Positions 57,000 to 64,000 of a stretch of 64,000 nt of DNA are shown piece after piece (the first letter of the stretch is position 1; each line of letters begins with the position of its first letter). Position numbers and translations under genes: made by a program. The DNA lies in NCBI RefSeq assembly GCF_900155985.1, contig NZ_FTMA01000001.1, forward strand, positions 186,001-250,000. Reading direction: 5' to 3'. The notes below the pieces were generated by a model. The model was not told where the DNA came from, made no database searches, and was given only the letters and a program-made list of their open reading frames with translations. The DNA comes from Maribacter ulvicola. GTDB lineage: Bacteria > Bacteroidota > Bacteroidia > Flavobacteriales > Flavobacteriaceae.

Positions 57000-57970
57000 T
57001 ATTCTACTCTTGATTTATCTGGATTCAACATATGGTCTACCCATTGCTTACCCCAATTATTTAATTCTTGTTCTGTGTACAATTCTGGAAAAAATACAAT
57101 TTTCTGAAAACTAGGCGGTAAATATTCTTTCCAATTGGTACCACCTGTTGCCTCAATATCACCTGTATCTTTTCTTAGATATCTATGAGCTGAACCCATG
57201 TGCATCAATTGCCAATTTATATTAGCATTTGCATCTAAAGTCTTCAAGGCATCCACTAGTGTTGAATCTTCTCTCTGCTCTTTGGGTAAACTTAAGTATT
57301 TATGATATATTGTAGCGTTCTCTACCTGTTTTGCTATTCTTATAAGCCTAGGCGTATAACGATACTCGAACTGTTTTAAAGTCAAGGTTTTTTCTCCTGT
57401 AGCCACATCTGTAGCCCCTTTTTTCCAATAGATATGTTCGTATAATTCTTCTATTGTAGCATCTGAAGATAAGTGAGTTCTATCTGAAACATGCACCAAA
57501 TTTTCTAAGGGTGTAGCATATAATTCAATCATTCTAAATTGAGCTGATTGAAAACCACTTGCCGGCAACAGCGCCATACGAAACTGCAGAAATTGTTCTT
57601 TTTCCATTCCTTTGATCATGACACCAAAAGATGATATCAAAACTTTATAGTAACTGTTGATCCGCCTAACCTTTTCTATAAAAAAATCTAGGTTGCCACT
57701 TTTATCATCTACCAATTGTTTTTGCTCATGCAAAATTAATTTAAAATACAGCTCGGTAATTTGATGATACATGATGAAAATCTCTTCATCTGGAAAATGT
57801 GTTCTTGGAACTTGTAAACTTAATAAGGTATCTAGTTGTATATAATCCCAAAAGGTAAGATACCGTTGGTGCAATAGACCATCTAAATAAGAGCTTAGAT
57901 CTTGTCCTGAATCTTTGTATTTTTCTTCTAATTTAGAGATTTGGGATTTTATCCTCTCTTTATCTTCCAT
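56999..57970 (-). CDS. Tryptophan 2,3-dioxygenase family protein
   Basis: 323-residue all-helical heme protein of the TDO family, which opens the indole ring of tryptophan to N-formylkynurenine. Visible features: LTFWDYIQLDTLLSLQ, the distal-pocket IMYHQITELYFKL, the FQSAQFRMIE block with the substrate arginine, and the proximal heme histidine in LMHMGSAHRYLRK. It is slightly longer than the classical 280-residue bacterial enzyme. No other kynurenine-pathway gene is nearby; instead it is in a tight operon with envelope genes and pgi, so activity on tryptophan should be treated as probable, not certain. Confidence 0.88.
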   Translation of the reverse strand: MEDKERIKSQISKLEEKYKDSGQDLSSYLDGLLHQRYLTFWDYIQLDTLLSLQVPRTHFPDEEIFIMYHQITELYFKLILHEQKQLVDDKSGNLDFFIEKVRRINSYYKVLISSFGVMIKGMEKEQFLQFRMALLPASGFQSAQFRMIELYATPLENLVHVSDRTHLSSDATIEELYEHIYWKKGATDVATGEKTLTLKQFEYRYTPRLIRIAKQVENATIYHKYLSLPKEQREDSTLVDALKTLDANANINWQLMHMGSAHRYLRKDTGDIEATGGTNWKEYLPPSFQKIVFFPELYTEQELNNWGKQWVDHMLNPDKSRVE

Positions 57971-57977
57971 CTATAAC

Positions 57978-58757
57978 TTAATCCATTATAATTTTAAACT
58001 GATGCTTAAGACCATTATACCCGTCTAAATCTGCTTTTATAGCCCCTACAGCTAAATCTGCCTTAATTCTAATTGGAATTCGATTATCATCATTCGAAAC
58101 CCATAATGACAAACTTTCTTGCTCTTTGAATACACGCCCTGACTGTACCAAGGGCCTAAATTTCAAGCATTCTACCTTACCATATTTTGTATTTAAAACT
58201 TCTAAACCCAAATACCTAAGCTTAAAGTTAAAAATACCATCATCGTCATATAGCATTTTCAAGGTAATTGCTTTTCCAACTTCAAGGTCTTCTGTTTTAT
58301 AATTATTCCTTAGAAAATAAAAAGCGGATATTAAATCCTGTATATTGTTCTCTAATGTAAAATTAAGCTTTTTCTTGTTTTTCTTATCATTAAGCTCTGC
58401 ATTAAACGCATTATAGTCGAAGTTTATTTCAACATCTTTGGTGTAACCACCTTCATTAATTTTACGAACAAACCTATAAGGTTTGCCATCATGTTTGTCA
58501 AAATAACTTTCATAGGTATCGTCTACCTTAAAAAACCAACTTGCCACACCGGTTGTTTCTCCATGACCAACAACATGATATACAGATTTATTATCTAAAG
58601 TGGCAGAATTTACTTGAAGGGTTGCATAACTTGCGTTTAAAAACCCATAATGCATTCTAAACTTTAACCATTCTCCTGTCTTAAAAGCAGACTGAGAACT
58701 TTGACCTTGGACTCCAAAATAAGTTAAGATAAGGGCAAGTAAAAATATTTTTTTCAT
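57978..58757 (-). CDS. DUF3108 exported protein
   Basis: 259 residues. Signal peptide (1-18, ending GVQGQ), then a beta-rich domain of the DUF3108 family: FKTGEWLKFRMHYGFLNASY at the start (the G-E-x-L-x-Y/F-x-V-x-y-g pattern), VVGHGETTGVASWFF, and SLSLWVSNDDNRIPIRIKA, in which W-x-S-D/N-D-x-x-R-x-P is characteristic. Function unknown; a periplasmic lipid or envelope role is often supposed. First gene of the operon leading to TDO, with a 7-base gap. Confidence 0.85.
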   Translation of the reverse strand: MKKIFLLALILTYFGVQGQSSQSAFKTGEWLKFRMHYGFLNASYATLQVNSATLDNKSVYHVVGHGETTGVASWFFKVDDTYESYFDKHDGKPYRFVRKINEGGYTKDVEINFDYNAFNAELNDKKNKKKLNFTLENNIQDLISAFYFLRNNYKTEDLEVGKAITLKMLYDDDGIFNFKLRYLGLEVLNTKYGKVECLKFRPLVQSGRVFKEQESLSLWVSNDDNRIPIRIKADLAVGAIKADLDGYNGLKHQFKIIMD

Positions 58758-58854
58758 AGTCCGTAGTTTACCGTAAAAATAGTAATAGATAGTTCTCTAT
58801 TTCTTTCATTACAATATCTTAAACAAATTTTATTCCAAAGTATTGTTGTATAAA

Positions 58855-58882
58855 AAAAGCCCAGCTTAAAAACTGGGCTTTT
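58855..58882 (-). terminator. Terminator, probably for the patatin gene transcript
   Basis: Perfect 10-bp stem AAAAGCCCAG / CTGGGCTTTT with an 8-base loop. The longer T run (seven T) follows on the minus strand, so it mainly serves leftward transcripts. It lies 230 bases past the patatin stop. Confidence 0.8.
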
Positions 58883-59112
58883 CCTAAATAACCAACCAAA
58901 CTTTAAATTATGAAAAACCACTACTTAAAGTTGTAAGGGAACCACCCCTTAGCTGATGTAAATTTAAGGCTCATTATTCTACCCACAGTACGGTTTAACT
59001 TACTTTAATGATAACCTTAACAGTTATTCACACTTCCTATTGATAATTGGGAAACTATTAAGAAACCGCCTCTACTTTTAGCCACTTACCTCCCTTATTA
59101 AGCCTGTAATTA
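58883..59112. other. Intergenic stretch with a gene-start-like sequence and a hairpin
   Basis: No full gene. On the plus strand a typical flavobacterial leader (ACCAACCAAACTTTAAATT) runs into an ATG at 58910 and an eight-codon frame MKNHYLKL that stops at 58936. A small hairpin TAAGGG / CCCTTA (58934-58951) overlaps the stop. It resembles the first codons of an exported protein gene that has been lost, or a leader peptide. On the minus strand it is a long 3' untranslated region of the patatin message. Confidence 0.35.
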
Positions 59113-61404
59113 TTAGAACCAGTAGCCTATACTTACAAAAAATTGAGACTCCCCCTCTTCAGGAGTCCAAGAGTACATAATATTCACAGGTCCTAAAAAT
59201 GACTCTAATCCGTACCCCACTCCGTAACCTGAATATGTAGGTGCTTTGAACCAATCTCCTGTTCTAAAAAGATCATCTTCGATATTGGCAACATTTGCAC
59301 TGAACATCACATGATTTTTTGGAATAAATTCATAATCTAACCTAGCATATGCCTTTACAAAACTGTTCCCGGGCAAACTAATAAAGTCATACCCAACAAA
59401 CGGTACAAAGTTGTTTATGAAATCTGTTCCATAGCCTCCAAGAAGAAAATCGAACGAGGTAACATTAGATGTCCCCAATTTAAAACCCCCTTCTGTTTCT
59501 ACATTTATAGAAAGATTATTAAACAAAGGTATTGCCATACCCAAACGAGCTTTAGAAACAGAAAAATCTTTAAAATTATTATTATAGTCCGACGACAACA
59601 CATAATAATGCATATCACCATTAAAATACAAGCCTCTTGACGGAAAATATTTGTCGTCATAGGTATCTAACTTTAATGAACCAAAGGCGCTTATAAAATT
59701 ACTACGCTCAAAATATGTTCTACCACTACCAGACCTTGTTCTAGGAACTGTATTATTTGGATTATCACCTAATGTTCTTGTACTATATTGCAAATGCTTA
59801 AATTCACCGCCAAGGGTAAACGCAAACTCTTCTTTTACTACGGTCTGTATATAAAGTTGGTTTGTAAAATCAGATACGTTTAAATTAATTCGATTTAGTG
59901 ATGTTCCTGTTCCCACTTCAAAATTATCCGCTATCAATTGGAAGTCTACTTCTTGTTCAAAATCGCTGAACCTAGAATTAATCCCAAAACTCCAATAAGT
60001 ACCCTTATCTACATAATATTCAAAATTATAACGAATATTATCTCCCAATATAAAATCAAAAGAGGCTACATCGTCTTTTGATAATACTCTTTTTTTTGTA
60101 ATATTTATTAGTGCTGCACTTTTATATAAATCATCAAAATGAGCACCTAAACGTAAAAAGGAAGTATTCTTGGTTTCATTTAAAGGCAATATTAAGTCTT
60201 CCCCTCCATTTAAATTATCCAATAATTTATATTTGATAGTTCTAAAATTACCCGTGGCAGATAAATTACCGATTCCTTGTTGTAACTTTTTAAAATTAAT
60301 AGGATCATTAGGATTAAATCTCAATTTACCTTTTACATAACCTCTGGTATGATCAGTATTACCCTCTATCAACAACCTATTTACAGTTAATTGTTTGTCT
60401 GGTTCAACAACAGAAAATGTATTTTCAATCCTTTTAACATCAGTAGCCAACGCTCTTAACTCATCAATTTTTAACTTAGCCGCATCTTCTCCCGTCTTAA
60501 CTATCTCTGAAGATCTATTAAAATCTATAACCGAGTATTCCTCTATTTTCGGTTTTATATAAATATCTGTTTTAGCTGACTTCATTTTCATGTCTGCCAC
60601 CGTTCTATAATTATTGATCTGCAACAAAATTTCTGTGGCAGATAATAATGCATCTCGATCAGACAAACCATGCTGCACATCTACACCTATTATAACATCG
60701 GCCCCCATTGCCCTTACTTCCTCTATGGGGTAATTATTGACCACCCCGCCATCTATTAAGACTTTATCATTGATGACCGTAGGCTCAAATAAAGACGGCA
60801 ATGTTCCACTGGCCAAAATAGCTTCTGGCAAGTAGCCAGAATTTAAAATCACCTGCTTACCTGTCTCTATATCGGTTGCAATACACACAAAAGGAGTAGG
60901 CAACTTATTAAAATCATCAATATCTTTTACATGATATAATAGCCTAACAAATTCATTATATATATTTTGACCTCCAGAAATTGCAGGGGGCACAGCCACT
61001 TTAAAGTTTTTAAACGGTAATGTTAAAGCATAGCGTTCAGAATCTTCTTTCTCATAAAAAGTTTTCGCACTTCTAGGCAAATTATCCTGAATTAAAGATC
61101 CAATATTAGTAGCTTTAAACAAAGAATCCAAGGCATTGGCCCTATAACCAGCAGCATATAAAGCTCCAACAATAGCCCCCATACTTGACCCTCCAATATA
61201 ATCGATTTCAACACCGGCCTCTTCAATAATTTTTAACGCACCTATATGCGCCATACCTTTTGCTCCGCCACCACTTAACACCAGCCCAATCTTAGGTCTT
61301 TTGTTTTGCTCTTTATTTTGAGCAATCAAAGAACCGGCACTTAATAAAAGTACCGACAACACCATTGACATGCTTCCCAAATTACTCTTTACGAAAAGAT
61401 TCAT
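59113..61404 (-). CDS. Patatin-like phospholipase with POTRA and beta-barrel domains
   Basis: About 763 residues. Signal peptide (about 1-29, with MSMVLSVLLLSAGSLIAQ), patatin domain with oxyanion loop GLVLSGGGAKGMAHIGAL, nucleophile serine in YIGGSSMGAIVGALYAAG and catalytic Asp in LIDGGVVNNYPI, then a POTRA-like segment (LTVNRLLIEGNTDHTRGYV) and an Omp85-type C-terminal barrel ending FFVSIGYWF. This is the PlpD-like type-Vd layout, in which the lipase is attached to its own barrel. I chose ATG 61404; it overlaps the end of uvrC by 23 bases. ATG 61371 or 61365 would avoid the overlap but shorten the signal. Confidence 0.88.
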   Translation of the reverse strand: MNLFVKSNLGSMSMVLSVLLLSAGSLIAQNKEQNKRPKIGLVLSGGGAKGMAHIGALKIIEEAGVEIDYIGGSSMGAIVGALYAAGYRANALDSLFKATNIGSLIQDNLPRSAKTFYEKEDSERYALTLPFKNFKVAVPPAISGGQNIYNEFVRLLYHVKDIDDFNKLPTPFVCIATDIETGKQVILNSGYLPEAILASGTLPSLFEPTVINDKVLIDGGVVNNYPIEEVRAMGADVIIGVDVQHGLSDRDALLSATEILLQINNYRTVADMKMKSAKTDIYIKPKIEEYSVIDFNRSSEIVKTGEDAAKLKIDELRALATDVKRIENTFSVVEPDKQLTVNRLLIEGNTDHTRGYVKGKLRFNPNDPINFKKLQQGIGNLSATGNFRTIKYKLLDNLNGGEDLILPLNETKNTSFLRLGAHFDDLYKSAALINITKKRVLSKDDVASFDFILGDNIRYNFEYYVDKGTYWSFGINSRFSDFEQEVDFQLIADNFEVGTGTSLNRINLNVSDFTNQLYIQTVVKEEFAFTLGGEFKHLQYSTRTLGDNPNNTVPRTRSGSGRTYFERSNFISAFGSLKLDTYDDKYFPSRGLYFNGDMHYYVLSSDYNNNFKDFSVSKARLGMAIPLFNNLSINVETEGGFKLGTSNVTSFDFLLGGYGTDFINNFVPFVGYDFISLPGNSFVKAYARLDYEFIPKNHVMFSANVANIEDDLFRTGDWFKAPTYSGYGVGYGLESFLGPVNIMYSWTPEEGESQFFVSIGYWF

Positions 61405-63175
61405 ATATCTTTTTTGCTTTAGAAACACCTATTTCTTCACTTAAGCTTTCTAAGGTTGCTTCTTTTATACGCTTTACGGATTTAAACTTTTTCAACAACT
61501 GTTGCGCCGTCTTTTCTCCTACCCCATTAATACCCACTAACTCTGAACTAATAGCTCCTTTACTCCTCTTGTTTCTGTGAAATGTAATTCCAAATCTATG
61601 AGCTTCATTTCTTAAATATTGAATTATTTTAAGACTTTCAGACTTCTTGTCCAGGTATAAAGGTATAGGGTCTTCTGGAAAGTAAATTTCCTCTAACCTT
61701 TTTGCTATTCCAATAATGGCAATTTTTCCACGCAACCCCAAAAGGTCTAAACTTTTCAAAGCCGAAGATAATTGTCCCTTACCACCATCAATGACAATTA
61801 ACTGTGGTAATGGTTGCATTTCTTCTTGTAATCTTTTATACCTACGGTACACAACCTCTTCCATTGATGCAAAATCATCTGGACCAGTTACCGTCTTTAT
61901 ATTATAGTGTCTATATTCTTTCTTAGAAGGTTTTCCATCTCTAAATACTACACATGCCGCTACAGGATTGCTACCTTGTATATTACTGTTATCAAAACAC
62001 TCTATATGTCTAGGCTCTGCAGATAAGCGAATGTCTTTTTTCATTTGTGCCATTATCCTATTCGTATGGCGATCTGGATCTATGATTTTAATTTGATTAA
62101 AACGCTCTTGCCTAAAGAATTTTGCATTACGCTCAGACAAATCTAAAATTCGTTTTTTATCTCCTAATTTTGGAACCGTAACTTTCAACCCCGGCGAAAC
62201 GGCTACGTTAAAAGGTACGTAAAGTTCTTTTGAATCCGATTTAAATCTGTTTCTAATTTCAACTATTGCCAACTCTAACAAATCTTCATCTTTCTCTTCA
62301 AGCTTCTTCTTGATTTCCATAGTATGAGACCTAATTATTGAGCCATGTGCCAACTGAAGAAAATTCACATAAGCCAAAGCATTATCTGATATTATACTGA
62401 ACACATCTACGTTACTGATCTTAGGATTAACAATAGTAGATTTCACCTGATAATTCTCTAAAACATCTATCTTATCTTTTATCTCTTGAGCTTCTTCAAA
62501 CTTCATTTCTTGAGCCAGAGCCTTCATCTGACTTTTAAAATAAGTGATAGACGATTTAAAATTACCTTTTACAATTTCACGTATATCCGCTATTTGCCTA
62601 TCATATTCCACAATAGATTGATAACCCTCACACGGTCCTTTACAGTTCCCTAAATGGTATTCTAAGCACACCTTATATTTACCTGAATTTATTTTATCGG
62701 CAGATAAATCATAATTACAAGTTCTTAACGGATAAACACTTTTAATCAAATCTAAAAGCACCCGCACCGTTTTCATACTTGTATAGGGACCAAAATATTC
62801 CGATCCATCTTTAATTACTCTTCTGGTAGGAAAAAATCTTGGAAAACGCTCGTTCTTTAAACATAACCAAGGATAAGATTTATCATCCTTTAACAGTACA
62901 TTATACCGAGGTTTTAATTCCTTGATTAAATTATTTTCTAATAAAAGGGCATCTGACTCTGTTGGAACAACAATATGCTTTATAGTCCTAATCTTTTTGA
63001 CCAAAACCCGCGTTTTGCCATACTCATGATTCTTATTAAAGTACGATGAAACCCGCTTTTTTAAATTCTTTGCTTTACCTACATATAATATACTATTAGT
63101 GCTGTCATAGAACTGATATACCCCCGGACTGGTAGGCAAGGCACTTAACTGTATGTTTAAAGGAATTTCTCTCAT
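61382..63175 (-). CDS. uvrC: Excinuclease ABC subunit C
   Basis: 597-residue nucleotide-excision-repair nuclease that makes both incisions around a lesion. Order: GIY-YIG nuclease domain (about 12-90, GVYQFYDSTNSILYVGKAKN), cysteine cluster CLEYHLGNCKGPCEGY, UVR motif for UvrB contact (about 200-240), RNase H-like second nuclease domain (IECFDNSNIQG, VIDGGKGQLSSA) and tandem helix-hairpin-helix at the end (GINGVGEKTAQQLL). Length is normal. The downstream patatin gene starts inside its last codons. Confidence 0.97.
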   Translation of the reverse strand: MREIPLNIQLSALPTSPGVYQFYDSTNSILYVGKAKNLKKRVSSYFNKNHEYGKTRVLVKKIRTIKHIVVPTESDALLLENNLIKELKPRYNVLLKDDKSYPWLCLKNERFPRFFPTRRVIKDGSEYFGPYTSMKTVRVLLDLIKSVYPLRTCNYDLSADKINSGKYKVCLEYHLGNCKGPCEGYQSIVEYDRQIADIREIVKGNFKSSITYFKSQMKALAQEMKFEEAQEIKDKIDVLENYQVKSTIVNPKISNVDVFSIISDNALAYVNFLQLAHGSIIRSHTMEIKKKLEEKDEDLLELAIVEIRNRFKSDSKELYVPFNVAVSPGLKVTVPKLGDKKRILDLSERNAKFFRQERFNQIKIIDPDRHTNRIMAQMKKDIRLSAEPRHIECFDNSNIQGSNPVAACVVFRDGKPSKKEYRHYNIKTVTGPDDFASMEEVVYRRYKRLQEEMQPLPQLIVIDGGKGQLSSALKSLDLLGLRGKIAIIGIAKRLEEIYFPEDPIPLYLDKKSESLKIIQYLRNEAHRFGITFHRNKRSKGAISSELVGINGVGEKTAQQLLKKFKSVKRIKEATLESLSEEIGVSKAKKIYESFRKE

Positions 63176-63533
63176 AATTTAATACTACTAAAATAGTGCA
63201 TAAAAGCCACTTCTAATTAACTAACACTAGCAAACTCTTCTTATACTATTTTATGAATATCATAATCTAATGCATTATTTTTTTCATATAAATAATAGTA
63301 TCATCCATAAATTACGGTATTAGCAACGCTCCAACACAAGCTAAACTTTATATACTTGATTTTCAGGTGATTATTGTTATATAATATTCATTATATCAAT
63401 TAAATTGTTAATTTTATGGTAAATAAGTGCATTTCAACGATAAAAATGTGCACTTCGCAGAGGTTAAATTAATTTTTTTACCTATTTTTAACTCAACAAC
63501 AACAATTATTGGCTCATTTACAAATTTAGGAAC
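63176..63533. other. Intergenic region with an imperfect inverted repeat
   Basis: 358 AT-rich bases upstream of uvrC and of the folate gene. The notable element is AAGTGCA (63425-63431) facing TGCACTT (63449-63455), extended by TTT/AAA with a two-base bulge, which could be a hairpin or an operator. No confident -7 element or gene was seen. Confidence 0.4.
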
Positions 63534-63620
63534 ATGGATAGTTATATCATCACATTAGGTACTTACCTTATTTTAATGTTATTTTTTAAAGTATTTTTTG
63601 CCGTTGCAGGTAAAGAATAA
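63534..63620 (+). CDS. Possible very small membrane peptide (28 aa)
   Basis: A 28-codon frame starting MDSYIITLGTYLILMLF and ending AVAGKE, nearly all one hydrophobic helix. It lies 33 bases before the folate gene on the same strand. No family is recognised, and such a short frame may be chance. Confidence 0.3.
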   Translation: MDSYIITLGTYLILMLFFKVFFAVAGKE

Positions 63621-63653
63621 ATTAATTAATAACTGTGGTATAATCACTTCACT

Positions 63654-64000
63654 ATGTTGAAGAAAGATTTACGCTCTAAATATTCAAAATTACGCAGCTC
63701 GCTTACACCTGATCTATTAACACGACACAGTATAGCCATTGCGAATTCAGTTTTGCAGTTACCTATATGGAGCTATCATTATTTCCATATTTTTTTACCC
63801 ATAGAAAAGAAAACCGAGATAGATACCGAAGGTATCATCTCTATACTTTTAGGACTAGATAAAAACGTTGTTGTACCTAAAATTATATCCCCAACAGAGC
63901 TAGAGCATTTCCTATTAACCGATAACACAAAATTCACTAAAAACGCTCTTAATATACCAGAACCTGTAGACGGCATTTCCATTGACCCCATTAAATTAGA
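63654..64000 (+). CDS. 5-formyltetrahydrofolate cyclo-ligase, N-terminal part (cut by right edge)
   Basis: The first 115 residues of a 5-FCL (methenyl-THF synthetase, YgfA-like) protein, which converts 5-formyl-THF to 5,10-methenyl-THF with ATP. The family start KKDLRSKYSKLRSSLT (the K-x-x-[LI]-R-x-x-x-x-x-x-R pattern), the YFHIFLPIEKKTEIDTEGI strand-turn and VVVPKI are present, and the chain is still open at the right edge around the region IPEPVDG. The start ATG 63654 gives the normal N-terminus. Confidence 0.88.
   Translation, partial: MLKKDLRSKYSKLRSSLTPDLLTRHSIAIANSVLQLPIWSYHYFHIFLPIEKKTEIDTEGIISILLGLDKNVVVPKIISPTELEHFLLTDNTKFTKNALNIPEPVDGISIDPIKL

Overview
The window is AT-rich chromosomal DNA from a member of the Bacteroidota, most likely a marine Flavobacteriaceae. 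This rests on several signs. There are four TonB-dependent outer-membrane receptors, three with the N-terminal carboxypeptidase-regulatory-like domain. Lipoprotein families typical of the group are present (DUF4270, DUF5689). atpD-atpC stands apart from the rest of the ATP synthase genes. Many genes carry the Bacteroidota -7 promoter element TAnnTTTG. I see no rRNA, tRNA, CRISPR array, insertion sequence or phage gene. The stretch reads as ordinary core genome with group-specific accessory genes.

Layout. 1-2000: end of RNase G, recX, and a JmjC/cupin-8 oxygenase. 2043-8339 (minus): a biotin cluster reading bioF, DUF2007 protein, bioD, gap, bioA, beta-ketoacyl synthase, bioB; no bioC or bioH is present. 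8633-14879 (plus): a GAF/multi-PAS sensor that has a histidine phospho-acceptor region but no ATPase domain, its response regulator, an M61 peptidase, a GNAT enzyme, and a DUF2975/Xre pair behind a perfect palindrome. 14934-21405 (minus): atpC, atpD, an SGNH-hydrolase lipoprotein and its TonB receptor. 21663-26377 (minus): glmS, a DUF4270 lipoprotein and a half-length starch-synthase-like protein. 26483-31481 (plus): panC, panD, a flippase-like membrane protein, a degenerate esterase, a small membrane protein and radA.

31478-37476: aldo/keto reductase, exonuclease III, a TonB receptor and glycyl-tRNA synthetase. 37514-42064: a coiled-coil membrane protein, comF, an Ig-like lipoprotein, an omega-amidase-like nitrilase and an ankyrin protein. 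42200-45377: a PAS histidine kinase with two tandem receiver proteins. 45380-50646: a TonB receptor, a DUF5689/lamin-tail lipoprotein and a divergent secreted nuclease-fold protein, a candidate surface system for nucleic acid or phosphoester use. 50697-53905: a four-helix membrane protein and another TonB receptor. 54077-58757 (minus): a tight operon of a DUF3108 protein, tryptophan 2,3-dioxygenase family protein, M23 peptidase and pgi. 59113-63175 (minus): uvrC and a patatin/beta-barrel protein. The right edge cuts a 5-formyltetrahydrofolate cyclo-ligase gene.

Most genes serve cofactor synthesis (biotin, pantothenate), DNA repair (recX, radA, xth, uvrC), cell-envelope work or two-component sensing. 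The points most worth following are the incomplete sensor kinase, the ketosynthase in the biotin cluster, the nuclease locus, catalytic-residue substitutions in the esterase and the M23 peptidase, operator-like palindromes, and predicted leaderless starts of bioF and glyS. All family assignments are by reading motifs; no database search was run.
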